Shown piece by piece: positions 5,835-14,085 of a DNA stretch of 14,092 nt (position 1 is its first letter; each line of letters starts with the position of its first letter). Under the pieces are notes generated by a model, which was not told the DNA's origin, made no database searches, and was given only the letters and a program-made list of their open reading frames with translations. Made by a program: the position numbers and the translations under genes. The stretch covers positions 25,245-39,336 of the forward strand of contig DCGU01000031.1 of assembly GCA_002315325.1 (NCBI GenBank), read 5' to 3'. Source of the stretch: Clostridiales bacterium UBA1770. GTDB taxonomy: Bacteria; Bacillota; Clostridia; Oscillospirales; CAG-272.

Positions 5835-6923
5835 TCAGTCAACGACACGAATATTATACAGGCTTCCGCCCTCAAAATAATCGGGGTCACGCATGGCCTC
5901 CTGCCCCATCAGGCTCATTAAGCTGATTTGGCGGGTAAACGTTTTGCCGTCCTCATACAGGTCAATCACACGTCCGCCGCGCATATCGTCGTGGGTGGAC
6001 ATATTGTAGCCGATGGCGCCGTCGCATGCCAGGGTGATGCCGAGGTACTGCCCCTCCAGGTCAATCAAATGCTCGTGGCCAAAGAAGAAGCCGCGGATAT
6101 CCCCGCGCTCCAATGCCGCCGAAAACAATCCGGAATTGAGCTCGCTGTTGCCGATGGTATCGCGTTTGTTGCCGCGCGCGTGGCTCTGTTCGGGGTTGCG
6201 GCAAACCAGCGTATACTCGGGCAGCGGATTGTGCAAAAACATAATGCCGGGGACTTTTTTGCCGGCCTTTTGCTCGGCTTCAACAGACGTTTGGAAATAC
6301 CACATCACCTGGGAAAACAGGGGCATACCGTTGTTGCCGCATTCGGTAAAACGATGCGGCCAAATATAATCGGCGCGGCCGTGCGGTGCATCCACACCGT
6401 ATGCCGCCGTCAAATCGTCGATTTCACGGTGGGAATCCAGTCCCCAAATCAAAAAGGCGGGAACGTCGCTGTCGTGTGCCAGTACGGGGATATTGTAGTT
6501 GCCGACGCCGGGCAGCCATGCGGGGCCTGCCGTTGACAGGCAGCCGGGTACGGTCTCGTACATAGCCTGCTCTTCGGCCAAAATTTCTTTCATACGCTTC
6601 ATATCATTGGTCGGCTCTTTTTCACGGTCGTGATTGCCGAAGACGGTGCCAAAGGGCAACCCGCGCTTCAAAATCGGCGCAATCAGTTCCATAAAATAGG
6701 CGCGTCTTTGCTCAAACGGCCATGCGGGCAGGCATTGGTCGCCGCACAGCATAACGAAATCGGGGTTTGTCTCGGCCAGCAGTGCCTCCAGCCCCGCCAT
6801 CATTTTGGGGTTGACGTGTTCCCCGGCGTGCATATCCGACACTTCCAACACACGGAAATGCCCGTCTTTATGGAACCGCAGCGTCGGCTTTTCCTGTGCC
6901 TTTACCGTTGATATCGTATCCAT
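5835..6923 (-). CDS. Calcineurin-like metallophosphoesterase, Dcr2-like group
   Basis: This 362-residue two-metal phosphoesterase carries the full set of metal-binding motifs: SDMH (29-32), GDQ (61-63), GNHD (96-99), a histidine in LHNPLPEY (H231) and GHEH (282-285). The HNPLPEY form and the overall length resemble the Dcr2/SIA1-like subgroup, whose bacterial members mostly lack known substrates. No signal peptide is visible, so it is expected in the cytoplasm. AAGGAG lies eight bases before the ATG and a consensus promoter lies about 40 bases further upstream. It is the first gene of a two-gene operon with the 108-residue gene. The substrate (phosphoprotein, phosphodiester or nucleotide) cannot be read from the sequence. 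Confidence 0.92.
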   Translation of the reverse strand: MDTISTVKAQEKPTLRFHKDGHFRVLEVSDMHAGEHVNPKMMAGLEALLAETNPDFVMLCGDQCLPAWPFEQRRAYFMELIAPILKRGLPFGTVFGNHDREKEPTNDMKRMKEILAEEQAMYETVPGCLSTAGPAWLPGVGNYNIPVLAHDSDVPAFLIWGLDSHREIDDLTAAYGVDAPHGRADYIWPHRFTECGNNGMPLFSQVMWYFQTSVEAEQKAGKKVPGIMFLHNPLPEYTLVCRNPEQSHARGNKRDTIGNSELNSGLFSAALERGDIRGFFFGHEHLIDLEGQYLGITLACDGAIGYNMSTHDDMRGGRVIDLYEDGKTFTRQISLMSLMGQEAMRDPDYFEGGSLYNIRVVD

Positions 6924-6960
6924 CTATTCTTCTCCTTTGGGTGATAAAATCGTCTTCCGT

Positions 6961-6989
6961 ATTGTATCGCAGATGCCCGACAATGTCAA
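6961..6989 (-). promoter_or_regulatory. Sigma-A type promoter of the metallophosphoesterase operon
   Basis: On the minus strand a perfect TTGACA (6984-6989) and TACAAT (6961-6966) are separated by exactly 17 bp. Transcription should start near 6954, giving a leader of about 30 bases. No operator-like repeat is seen around it, so expression is probably constitutive. Confidence 0.88.
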
Positions 6990-7024
6990 GCGATTGCGGT
7001 TTGCAGCACCGAATACAAAAGAAA

Positions 7025-7052
7025 ATCTGTGGCGATTTTCATCGCCACAGAT
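7025..7052 (-). terminator. Terminator after the small membrane protein gene
   Basis: A 12-bp perfect stem (7025-7036 with 7041-7052) closes a 4-base loop. The minus strand continues with a T-rich tail (complement of 7014-7024). It lies 17 bases after the stop codon of the gene at 7070-7525. Confidence 0.88.
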
Positions 7053-7069
7053 CAGCATTAAATCATCCT

Positions 7070-7525
7070 TTATACGGAATAGGTAAATTCGTCGTTGTTC
7101 GGCGCAGCGGGGGCAACGGGAGCCTCGCCGTACTCCTCAGGTTTGGAGCACAGCAGGAAAATGCCGGCCAACAGGTTGCAGAACAGCAGAACGCAAACGG
7201 AAATGCCGACACCGGGTTTGCGCGTCTTCATCTGTACCAGGGCGATAATCGCGAAGATGAGGCACAGAATACCGGAAATAATAAAGATGGCAGCATACAC
7301 AACGACCAAAAGACTTGCAACCATGCCCGTGAACTCGGGGTCAACGTCAACCTCTTCGCCGTCGACGGTCCACGTGGAATCACCGACTGCTTCGTCAAAC
7401 GCCTCGTTAAATTCGGTGGAGGCAGAGAACCAAGTCATTACCGTACCCATCATGGCACCAATCAGAATATTAAATGCAGCACCGATAATCGCCAAAATCA
7501 AAAATACTTTTGCAGCTGTTTTCAT
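7070..7525 (-). CDS. Small integral membrane protein, possibly DUF4064-like
   Basis: This 151-residue protein has hydrophobic segments at about 6-31, 67-98 (long enough for one bent helix or two short ones) and 105-127. An acidic loop (about 37-66) follows the first segment. The C-terminal tail is Pro/Ala/Asn-rich (about 129-151), ends FTYSV and is probably cytoplasmic or surface-exposed depending on topology. The pattern of small-residue-rich helices with an acidic loop resembles DUF4064-type proteins of Firmicutes, but I cannot confirm this by eye. AAAGGAG lies about eight bases before the ATG. The gene has its own promoter and terminator, so it is monocistronic. No function is assigned. 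Confidence 0.85.
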   Translation of the reverse strand: MKTAAKVFLILAIIGAAFNILIGAMMGTVMTWFSASTEFNEAFDEAVGDSTWTVDGEEVDVDPEFTGMVASLLVVVYAAIFIISGILCLIFAIIALVQMKTRKPGVGISVCVLLFCNLLAGIFLLCSKPEEYGEAPVAPAAPNNDEFTYSV

Positions 7526-7557
7526 ATAAGATCTCCTTTTGATTATTTGTTGTGTTT

Positions 7558-7587
7558 AGTATAATATAAAGCAGGGATATTTGTCAA
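7558..7587 (-). promoter_or_regulatory. Promoter of the small membrane protein gene
   Basis: On the minus strand a perfect TTGACA (7582-7587) is followed 18 bp later by TATACT (7558-7563); TTATAC with a 17-bp spacer is the alternative register. The predicted start lies about 25 bases before the ATG at 7525. Confidence 0.78.
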
Positions 7588-7612
7588 GTGCTCTATCCAA
7601 ACACATACGAAA

Positions 7613-7640
7613 CACCCCCGTCGGCATTGCCGCGGGGGTG
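7613..7640 (-). terminator. Probable terminator after the heparinase-like gene
   Basis: CACCCCCG (7613-7620) pairs with CGGGGGTG (7633-7640). Past one bulged base, CGGC (7622-7625) pairs with GCCG (7629-7632) around a 3-base loop. The minus strand continues GTTTCGTATG, so the T-run is weak, but the hairpin is strong and lies only ten bases after the stop codon at 7650. Confidence 0.65.
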
Positions 7641-7649
7641 CATTGCGTA

Positions 7650-9728
7650 TTATATATTCGTGACGACTTCCTTCGTTTCTTTAATGAAAGCGGACTGGTA
7701 TACCTTGCCGTCGCGGCGCAGGTAGCTGGAGCAAACGGCCAGCACCTTTTCACTGCCCTGCACCTTATCGCGGGTGATGAGCAGAATATACGCGTCGGTG
7801 TCGAAGCCGCCGACGATATTGTTGGCGTTATCGTGCATAACGTGGCCGTCGGCCATGTGGTTGAACCACAGCTCGTAGGACTTATTGCCGTCCTCGATGC
7901 GGATACCGTCGCTGCCGGCACCCTCGAGCTTGGTATAGGTCACGACGTTATCCTGCGGTTCGAGTTCCAGCGTGTGGATGAGCAGGTTGGTGCGTTCCTT
8001 TTGCGTCGTGGAGAGTTCCAGGTACGGCTCTTCCTTGTTGGGCTCGTGGTCGGCGTAACCGATGCGGCTGTTGTACACCATACCGACGGGCAGGTGGGAC
8101 AAAAGTCTTGCGTGGCTGTCGCCGTCGTCGATATTGTAGCCGCCGTCCTTTTGCGTCAGCGTGCCGACATAGTGCATACTGAAATCAATCGTGTCCTCGA
8201 CGTGCGTGAAGACGTCGTCGAAAATGGCCAGGATGCGGTTGTTAATCCAGAAGAAGTTGCGGTAGAGTCTGGAGCACAGGTGCGCCATGGGACCCGTACA
8301 GTCGGCCTGAACGAAGACGCAGTCTTCCGTCTCGTAATGGTCGTTGAGCGTGCCGGGGAACTTGGTACCGCGGTACAGTTCCTCGTCGCGGCGGCCCTTG
8401 CCGCCCACGCGGATGACGTTGTGCGCCCAGTCCTGGCAATAGTAAGCGTGATATTTCGGGTCGTCGTAGTCGCAGCAGCCGTTATCGGGAATCAGCGGAC
8501 GGCCCTTGTGGAAGACGGCAAACGTACCGGAGTCGTTGTGGGAATGGTTCCAGCAATAGCCGCTCTTGATGGTCAGCATATTGGCGTCGGGCTGCCAAGA
8601 CTCACGGGTAATCATATAACCGGAGCCGTAGAATTTCGTTAAGGGGAGATACTCGACGGAGGCATCGGGAGCATCGAAATTAACGCCGGCGATTTCCTCC
8701 CACAGAGAGATACCCTGTTTAGAACGTGCACAGCGTGCGGCACCGGTGCCCAATCCCGCACGGATGAGATATCCCGTGAGGAAGGAACGTGTATCCCACA
8801 GGCCTGCGTCACCGTAGTTCGGGAAGCAGTAGGACACTTTGCCCTCTTTGGTGGTGTAGGGATAGGACAGATTCATCAACGCATCGCCCATATTCTGCGG
8901 CAGGGCGTCGCGCAGCACCTTATTTAAGCCAAAGTAGCGCTCGTACGCCACCAGGTAGCGCAGCGGCGTACCCGTACCGTATTCAAAGTAGCCGATGGAC
9001 TCGTAGAACAAACCATCCGTGTAGTTGCGCAGTTTGTTGTACAGCACGTTGCCGGGATAGGTAAAGTAGGCGGCCAGGGCCTCGTTGACCAGGCGGAAGG
9101 TCTCCTTAACCCATTCTGCCGGCAGATGCTCCTGCAGGGCCAAAAGACCCGTGGCGGCCTCGGCAATGCAGACGGCCCACCAGTTGTGGCCCATGGAGTC
9201 CACGGCGTGGATGCGGTTCTCGGGCAGGCACCAGTCACCCAGTGCGGGTTTAACACCCAGTTCCATCAGCCGCATGGCAATATCGTCCTGCTCCGCGGGG
9301 GTCAGGTAATCGTGAATGATATCGTAAATGTTGCAGCAGGCCATCGTCGTGCCCGTGGAACACAGGTCGGAGTGCCACGGCACGGGCTTGCGGACGGTGT
9401 AGGCAACGCCGAACCAGCGTTCGTACCCCGTCACGGTCAACAGCTGTGCTTTCAGACGCTCGGCGCAGCGCTCGTCGCCCTCCACCAGGTACTTGGTACC
9501 CAGTACGTTGGCCAAACGCTCGCACTGCCCGCGCAGGCCGCCGAAGTTGGCGTGCTGGTTGCCGGAATTGCCGTTACATTCGTCCCAGCTCATGGGAGCT
9601 TCCTTCAGGCAGTCTTCCGCCGAGGCAACGGCAGCGTCATAACGCTTCTTCGCCTCGGGATCGTTTTTTATTTTTTCCCGGAATGCCAAAATATCGGCAC
9701 GGGAAAAATACAGATAGGGATGTTGCAT
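7650..9728 (-). CDS. Heparinase II/III family polysaccharide lyase
   Basis: Members of this superfamily cleave uronic-acid glycosidic bonds by beta-elimination. This protein has 692 residues. ATG 9728 is used because GGAGG lies eight bases upstream; a frame opening two codons earlier would need TTG. The N-terminal two-thirds is helical with Trp/Tyr-rich stretches, as expected for an (alpha/alpha) toroid. It includes MGHNWW (His181) and a Tyr-rich segment (Tyr236, Tyr242, Tyr247). The C-terminal beta-rich domain carries the hallmark NHSHND (394-399, His397), followed by LIPDNG. These are candidate catalytic residues by analogy with heparinase II, not assigned. There is no signal peptide, so it is probably a cytoplasmic oligosaccharide lyase. 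It is divergent from the esterase/glycosidase operon. The precise substrate (heparin, alginate, rhamnogalacturonan-like or other) is not decided by the sequence. Confidence 0.9.
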   Translation of the reverse strand: MQHPYLYFSRADILAFREKIKNDPEAKKRYDAAVASAEDCLKEAPMSWDECNGNSGNQHANFGGLRGQCERLANVLGTKYLVEGDERCAERLKAQLLTVTGYERWFGVAYTVRKPVPWHSDLCSTGTTMACCNIYDIIHDYLTPAEQDDIAMRLMELGVKPALGDWCLPENRIHAVDSMGHNWWAVCIAEAATGLLALQEHLPAEWVKETFRLVNEALAAYFTYPGNVLYNKLRNYTDGLFYESIGYFEYGTGTPLRYLVAYERYFGLNKVLRDALPQNMGDALMNLSYPYTTKEGKVSYCFPNYGDAGLWDTRSFLTGYLIRAGLGTGAARCARSKQGISLWEEIAGVNFDAPDASVEYLPLTKFYGSGYMITRESWQPDANMLTIKSGYCWNHSHNDSGTFAVFHKGRPLIPDNGCCDYDDPKYHAYYCQDWAHNVIRVGGKGRRDEELYRGTKFPGTLNDHYETEDCVFVQADCTGPMAHLCSRLYRNFFWINNRILAIFDDVFTHVEDTIDFSMHYVGTLTQKDGGYNIDDGDSHARLLSHLPVGMVYNSRIGYADHEPNKEEPYLELSTTQKERTNLLIHTLELEPQDNVVTYTKLEGAGSDGIRIEDGNKSYELWFNHMADGHVMHDNANNIVGGFDTDAYILLITRDKVQGSEKVLAVCSSYLRRDGKVYQSAFIKETKEVVTNI

Positions 9729-9774
9729 TAGCAAATCCTCCGCTCATTTTCATATTTGCGCTTCGCGCAGGTTC

Positions 9775-9802
9775 ATTATATCACACATAAAATAAAGTGC
9801 AA
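9775..9802 (-). promoter_or_regulatory. Promoter of the heparinase-like gene
   Basis: On the minus strand TTGCAC (9797-9802), a 16-bp spacer and a perfect TATAAT (9775-9780) are seen, with an extended -10 TG one base before it. The leader of about 40 bases carries a small 5-bp hairpin (9757-9769). Confidence 0.75.
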
Positions 9803-9824
9803 GATAAAAAGCGTTTTTTATGTG
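9784..9824. promoter_or_regulatory. 9-bp inverted repeat in the divergent promoter region
   Basis: CACATAAAA (9784-9792) is the exact reverse complement of TTTTATGTG (9816-9824). The arm centres are 32 bases apart, about three helical turns. The pair brackets the -35 box of the heparinase-like gene and lies just upstream of the -35 box of the esterase operon, a suitable place for a shared regulator. The arms are AT-rich, so chance is possible. Confidence 0.4.
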
Positions 9825-9842
9825 CCCCGAAGCAAAAAAGAA

Positions 9843-9870
9843 TTGACGATTGCGGGGAGTATGCTATAAT
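9843..9870 (+). promoter_or_regulatory. Promoter of the esterase/glycosidase operon
   Basis: TTGACG (9843-9848), a 16-bp spacer and a perfect TATAAT (9865-9870) with extended -10 TGC directly before it. The predicted start is near 9877, about 25 bases ahead of the GTG at 9902. Confidence 0.87.
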
Positions 9871-9901
9871 AGAGCTGTATTATGACAGGGAGGCAACAAT
9901 C

Positions 9902-10891
9902 GTGCTTTTAACCTTTGACCAAATCAAGGCCGTGACGGTCGGCGCTTTGCGCGTCGAGCAGCAGGACGACGGCGTTCATTTTTATAAATTGACACCCAAG
10001 CAGCTGGACTATTGGGCGGGCTTAAACGAGTTTATGCGCGGCATTGCCGCGGCAAGCACGGGCGTGCATTTGGACTTTTGGACCGATGCGACGGCCGTCA
10101 CCTTTACCACAGCCGCCGGCGGCAAATTCGAACTATACAAAAATCGCCTTATGGCAGAACAGGTGACGGAGCAGGAACCCCACGTCATCACGCTGACGCT
10201 GAAGGACGCACCGAGTGACGTGCGCAACCGCGTGACGCTCTACCTGCCCTGTCACGGCATCTCCGGGGTCATCCAACGCGTGGAACTGACGGACGGCACC
10301 GTCTGTGAGCGCCCGACGTACCCCGTGAAAATGCTGTTCTTCGGCGACTCTATCACGCAGGGGTGGGATTCCCATTTCGATACGCATTCCTGGGCCATGC
10401 GGGTGGCACGCTTTTACGACGCCGAGGCCCTGATTCAGGGTGTGGGCGGTTCCTTCTTTGCCACCGCTGCGCAGGACGACGTTGATTTCGACCCGGATAT
10501 CGTCTTCGTGGCGCTGGGCACCAATGATTTTAATTGGTACCGAAACCGCCCCGATGACTTTGAGCGCGAGATGAACGGGTACCTGGACCGCATCGCCAAA
10601 ACCTACGCCGGCAAAACGATCATCGCCATTTCCCCCGTGACGGCGCATTGCTATACCGGGGAAGAACGGGAACGCTTTACCCTGCACTGCCGCAAAGTGC
10701 TGATGGCCGAGGCCAAACGCGGCTTTACCTGCGTGGACGGTTTTACGCTGATGCCGGACGTTGGCGCGCTGTTCCTCCCGGACGGGCTGCACCCCAATGC
10801 AGAAGGGTTTGGCGTCTATGCCGAAAACCTGCTACGGCAAATGAACGACACAATACAAACCGAGATAATCAGAAAGAAGATGCAAAAATGA
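9902..10891 (+). CDS. SGNH/GDSL hydrolase, probable carbohydrate esterase
   Basis: SGNH hydrolases remove acyl groups, in carbohydrate clusters usually acetyl esters. The frame is open further upstream, but GTG 9902 is the likely start: GGGAGG lies eight bases before it and the promoter -10 box at 9865-9870 rules out earlier starts. The product has 329 residues. Residues 1-140 form a beta-rich N-terminal domain. The catalytic domain follows with all four blocks: GDSITQG (Ser150), VGGSFF (Gly183), GTND (Asn208) and DGLHP (Asp294, His297). The two-domain layout recalls CE2-type acetyl esterases, but this is only a resemblance. No signal peptide is seen, so it is probably cytoplasmic. Its last four bases overlap the next gene (ATGA), a sign of coupled translation. 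Confidence 0.93.
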   Translation: MLLTFDQIKAVTVGALRVEQQDDGVHFYKLTPKQLDYWAGLNEFMRGIAAASTGVHLDFWTDATAVTFTTAAGGKFELYKNRLMAEQVTEQEPHVITLTLKDAPSDVRNRVTLYLPCHGISGVIQRVELTDGTVCERPTYPVKMLFFGDSITQGWDSHFDTHSWAMRVARFYDAEALIQGVGGSFFATAAQDDVDFDPDIVFVALGTNDFNWYRNRPDDFEREMNGYLDRIAKTYAGKTIIAISPVTAHCYTGEERERFTLHCRKVLMAEAKRGFTCVDGFTLMPDVGALFLPDGLHPNAEGFGVYAENLLRQMNDTIQTEIIRKKMQK

Positions 10892-13800
10892 AAAACAACA
10901 ATCGTAACGAATTGATTTCAACCTTTGCAAACCCCGGCAACGAATGGCGCGGCAAGCCCTTCTGGTCCTGGAACGGCGAACTGCGCGCCGAGGAGCTCAT
11001 CCGCCAGGTCGGCGTCATGAAGGAAATGGGCCTGGGCGGTTTCTTTATGCACTCCCGCTCGGGATTGATTACCGAATACCTGGGTGACGAGTGGTTCGAC
11101 CTCATCAACCAAGTGGCCGATGCCGGGGAAAAAGCCGGTATGGAAGCCTGGCTGTACGACGAGGACCGCTGGCCCTCCGGTTCTGCCGGCGGCAAGGTCA
11201 CGATTGACCCGCAATACCGCGGCAAATCCCTGTACGTATATGAAACGGCGCCCGACGGGTTTACCGGCCGCGCGGACGACACCTACGCCGTGTTCGTCGG
11301 CAAAATGGACGACAAAAACCTGTACGGCATGCGCCGTGTGGGCGACGACGAGGACGTGCGCGCCGTATTGGCACAACAGGAAAAGGACCCTGCCTTTACG
11401 TCTGCCCCCGGTGCGTGGAAAGTGCTGCACTTCCGCATCATTCCCGACGCCCCCGAATCCAACTTTAACGGCACGACCTACATTGACACCATGTCCCGTG
11501 CCGCCGTTGACCGCTTTATCGAGCTGACCCACGAACAGTATCGCCAAAAGTGCGGCGACCGCCTGGGCCGCAGCATCAAGGGCATCTTTTCCGACGAGCC
11601 CCACCGCGGTCATCTTTTGGACAACTATAAAAACGAAGACGGCGTGATTTCCTGTGCCGTCTGCTGGACGGAGGCCATCCCGCAGGAATTCCAAAAGCGC
11701 TACGGGTATGACCTAAACGAAGTTTTGCCCGTCATCTTCTACCGCTTAAACGGGGAGAAAGTCAGCCCCGTCAAACTGCACTTTATCGACCTGTGCTGCA
11801 ATCTGTTTATCGAGGCGTTTGCCAAGCCCATCAACGAATGGTGTAACCGAAACAATATTTTGTTCACCGGCCACGTGCTGCACGAGGATTCCCTGATGAA
11901 CCAAACCGTGCCCAACGGCAGCCTGATGCGGTTCTACGAGCACATGGGCAACCCCGGCATCGACTGCCTGTGCGAGAATAGCAACGTTTATTGGATTGTC
12001 AAGCAATTGAGCAGTGCCGCACGGCAGCTGGGCAAAACGCACCTGTTGTCCGAATTGTACGGCTGCACGGGCTGGCAGTTCAACTTCAAATCCCACAAGG
12101 CCGTGGGCGACTGGCAGACCCTGTTCGGCATCAACCAGCGCTGCCATCACCTGTCCTGGTACACCATGGAGGGCGAGGCCAAGCGCGACTATCCCGCTTC
12201 CATCCTGCACCAGTCCCCCTGGTACCGCGATTACGCCTTTGTGGAGAACTATTTCGCCCGCTTCGGCTTTATGATGGCGCAGGGACGCCCGGCCTGCGAC
12301 GTGCTGGTGCTCAACCCCATCGAGTCGGTGTGGTGCCAGGCCTACCTCGGCTGGTCCAAATGGATTTTCAACGCATCCGACGATATTGCCCCCTATGAAA
12401 AGCGCTACGTCGAACTCTTCCATATGCTGACCGACCGCCAAATCGACTTCGACTACGGCGAAGAGCAGATGATGGCACAGGATTGGTCGGTGGAGAAAGA
12501 CGCCGGCGGCAAACCCGTTTTGCGCATCGGTAAGGCTTTCTACCGCACCGTCGTTGTCGGCAATATGCTGACCATTCGCCCCTCGACGCTGGCCATTTTG
12601 CAGGCATTCAAGAATGCCGGCGGCAGCGTGATCTTTGCGGGCGATGCCCCCGCCTACGTGGACGGTAAACCGAGCACCGACCCCGCGGCGCTGGCAGAGC
12701 AATGTCTGCGCGTGCCCTATGAAGCGCAGCCCCTTTGCGACGCCGTGCGCAGCGTATCCGACGAATATATCGCCGTTGAAAATGCAGACGGTAATGCCGA
12801 AACAGGCGTCTTTGCCCAAATGCGCCGCGACCTTCCCGGTGGTGGCTTTGCCTGCGTATTGCTCAACGTCGACCGTCAAAACGGCAAACAAAATCTCGTT
12901 GCCAAACTCAAAACAAACGTTCCCATGGCTGTGGAAATCTGGGATATGGTCACCGGCGCACGGTACAATGCCGATGACAAGGCATCCTTTGCGGACGGCA
13001 TCACGTCCGTTAAGGTGGATATGGAGGCGGCCGGCACGGTATGCCTTACCTGTCTGCCCGCCCACACCGAGGGCGTCCTGCCACTGCCCCGCTATACCGA
13101 CGTCGGCGTTTTCACGCTGGACAACGGCGATTTCCAATATAAGCTGGATGAAAAGAACGTGTGCGTCCTGGACTATTGCCGCTGGCGCATGAACGGCGGC
13201 GAGTGGAGCGAGCGCGCCGAGGCTCTCAAGATTGACCGCATGATTCGCTCATCCATCGGCATCGAATGGCGCGGCGGCAATATGCTGCAGCCCTGGTATG
13301 CCAAACTCCACGATAAGAAAATCTACGGTGCGCTGGAACTGACCTACGATTTCGATATCGACGTATTGCCCACGGGCCCCGTATTCCTGTGCGGTGAGCG
13401 CCCCGAAACCAACGCCTACAGCATCAACGGCGTCGCATTGTGCAATAACAACGTCAACGACTTCTGGGTGGACGACGCCTTTAAGAAGATGGCGGTGCCC
13501 GCCTCTGCCCTGCGCGTGGGTCACAATACCGTGACCGTTACGGTGGACTTTATGCGCACGACCAACGTCGAGGCACTGTACCTGGTGGGCGACTTCGGCG
13601 TGACCATTCGCGATACCAACGTCCGCGCGCTGACGACGCTGCCGAATACGCTGCCGCTGGGGAACCTGGATAAGAGCAACCTGCCCTTCTACACGGGCCT
13701 TTGCACCTACGTCATTCCCGCCTCGGCCTATGCCGGCAAAATCAAGGACGGCAAGCGCATCCTGGTGCGTCCCAAAGCCAAGTTCGCAGGCGACCTGCGC

Positions 13801-14061
13801 GTCACGGCCGGCGGCAAGACCACGGTCATCGGGTGGGATCCCTATACTGCCGACGTCACGGACGCCGTGCGGAACGGGGAGGATATTGAAATCACCGTCG
13901 TCGGCACCCGCCGCAACGTCTATGGCCCCCTGCACCAAATCCCCGCCCTGGCCGGCTCCTACGGTCCTTTCAGCTTTACCACAAGCGGCAACAACTGGAC
14001 CGACGCCTACAACTTCCTGGATTCGGGCCTTGAAGCCGTGGATTTCATTACACAAGAGTAA
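10888..14061 (+). CDS. GH106-type glycoside hydrolase, alpha-L-rhamnosidase-like
   Basis: This protein of 1057 residues starts with the ATG that overlaps the esterase stop codon; the SD is weak, consistent with translational coupling. The N-terminal region has the pattern RGKPFWSWNG (21-30), EMGLGGFFMHSRSGL (46-60) and WLYDEDRWPSGSAGG (88-102), which I recognise from Glyco_hydro_106-like proteins. Two acidic motifs typical of a retaining or inverting (beta/alpha)8 active site follow: FSDEPH (Glu237) and SELYGCTGW (Glu389). The length matches GH106 enzymes. The last 280 or so residues look like beta-sandwich carbohydrate-binding modules. GH106 enzymes remove L-rhamnose from pectic rhamnogalacturonan and related glycans. 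No signal peptide is present, so it is expected to act on imported oligosaccharides. Substrate specificity of this divergent group is uncertain. Confidence 0.88.
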   Translation: MKNNNRNELISTFANPGNEWRGKPFWSWNGELRAEELIRQVGVMKEMGLGGFFMHSRSGLITEYLGDEWFDLINQVADAGEKAGMEAWLYDEDRWPSGSAGGKVTIDPQYRGKSLYVYETAPDGFTGRADDTYAVFVGKMDDKNLYGMRRVGDDEDVRAVLAQQEKDPAFTSAPGAWKVLHFRIIPDAPESNFNGTTYIDTMSRAAVDRFIELTHEQYRQKCGDRLGRSIKGIFSDEPHRGHLLDNYKNEDGVISCAVCWTEAIPQEFQKRYGYDLNEVLPVIFYRLNGEKVSPVKLHFIDLCCNLFIEAFAKPINEWCNRNNILFTGHVLHEDSLMNQTVPNGSLMRFYEHMGNPGIDCLCENSNVYWIVKQLSSAARQLGKTHLLSELYGCTGWQFNFKSHKAVGDWQTLFGINQRCHHLSWYTMEGEAKRDYPASILHQSPWYRDYAFVENYFARFGFMMAQGRPACDVLVLNPIESVWCQAYLGWSKWIFNASDDIAPYEKRYVELFHMLTDRQIDFDYGEEQMMAQDWSVEKDAGGKPVLRIGKAFYRTVVVGNMLTIRPSTLAILQAFKNAGGSVIFAGDAPAYVDGKPSTDPAALAEQCLRVPYEAQPLCDAVRSVSDEYIAVENADGNAETGVFAQMRRDLPGGGFACVLLNVDRQNGKQNLVAKLKTNVPMAVEIWDMVTGARYNADDKASFADGITSVKVDMEAAGTVCLTCLPAHTEGVLPLPRYTDVGVFTLDNGDFQYKLDEKNVCVLDYCRWRMNGGEWSERAEALKIDRMIRSSIGIEWRGGNMLQPWYAKLHDKKIYGALELTYDFDIDVLPTGPVFLCGERPETNAYSINGVALCNNNVNDFWVDDAFKKMAVPASALRVGHNTVTVTVDFMRTTNVEALYLVGDFGVTIRDTNVRALTTLPNTLPLGNLDKSNLPFYTGLCTYVIPASAYAGKIKDGKRILVRPKAKFAGDLRVTAGGKTTVIGWDPYTADVTDAVRNGEDIEITVVGTRRNVYGPLHQIPALAGSYGPFSFTTSGNNWTDAYNFLDSGLEAVDFITQE

Positions 14062-14080
14062 CACAAGAAATAGGGTAGAT

Positions 14081-14085
14081 GGAGG
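14081..14085 (+). promoter_or_regulatory. Ribosome binding site of the next operon gene, cut by the window end
   Basis: GGAGG lies 19 bases after the stop codon at 14059-14061. Seven bases remain in the window and none forms a start codon, so a start just past 14092 is expected. No terminator follows the glycosidase gene. The operon therefore continues, probably with another carbohydrate enzyme or a transporter part. Confidence 0.75.

Noticed and set aside
7581..8642. 353-codon open frame on the plus strand opposite the heparinase-like gene
   Set aside because: Val/Ala/Gly-biased shadow of the lyase coding strand. Its start lies in the terminator and promoter area of other genes.
9797..9901. 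Longer N-terminus for the SGNH hydrolase
   Set aside because: The upstream frame contains the promoter -35 and -10 boxes and encodes a peptide unlike the family; the GTG at 9902 has the ribosome site.
11746..13137. 463-codon open frame on the minus strand opposite the GH106-like gene
   Set aside because: Same type of shadow frame; no ribosome site, promoter or motif.
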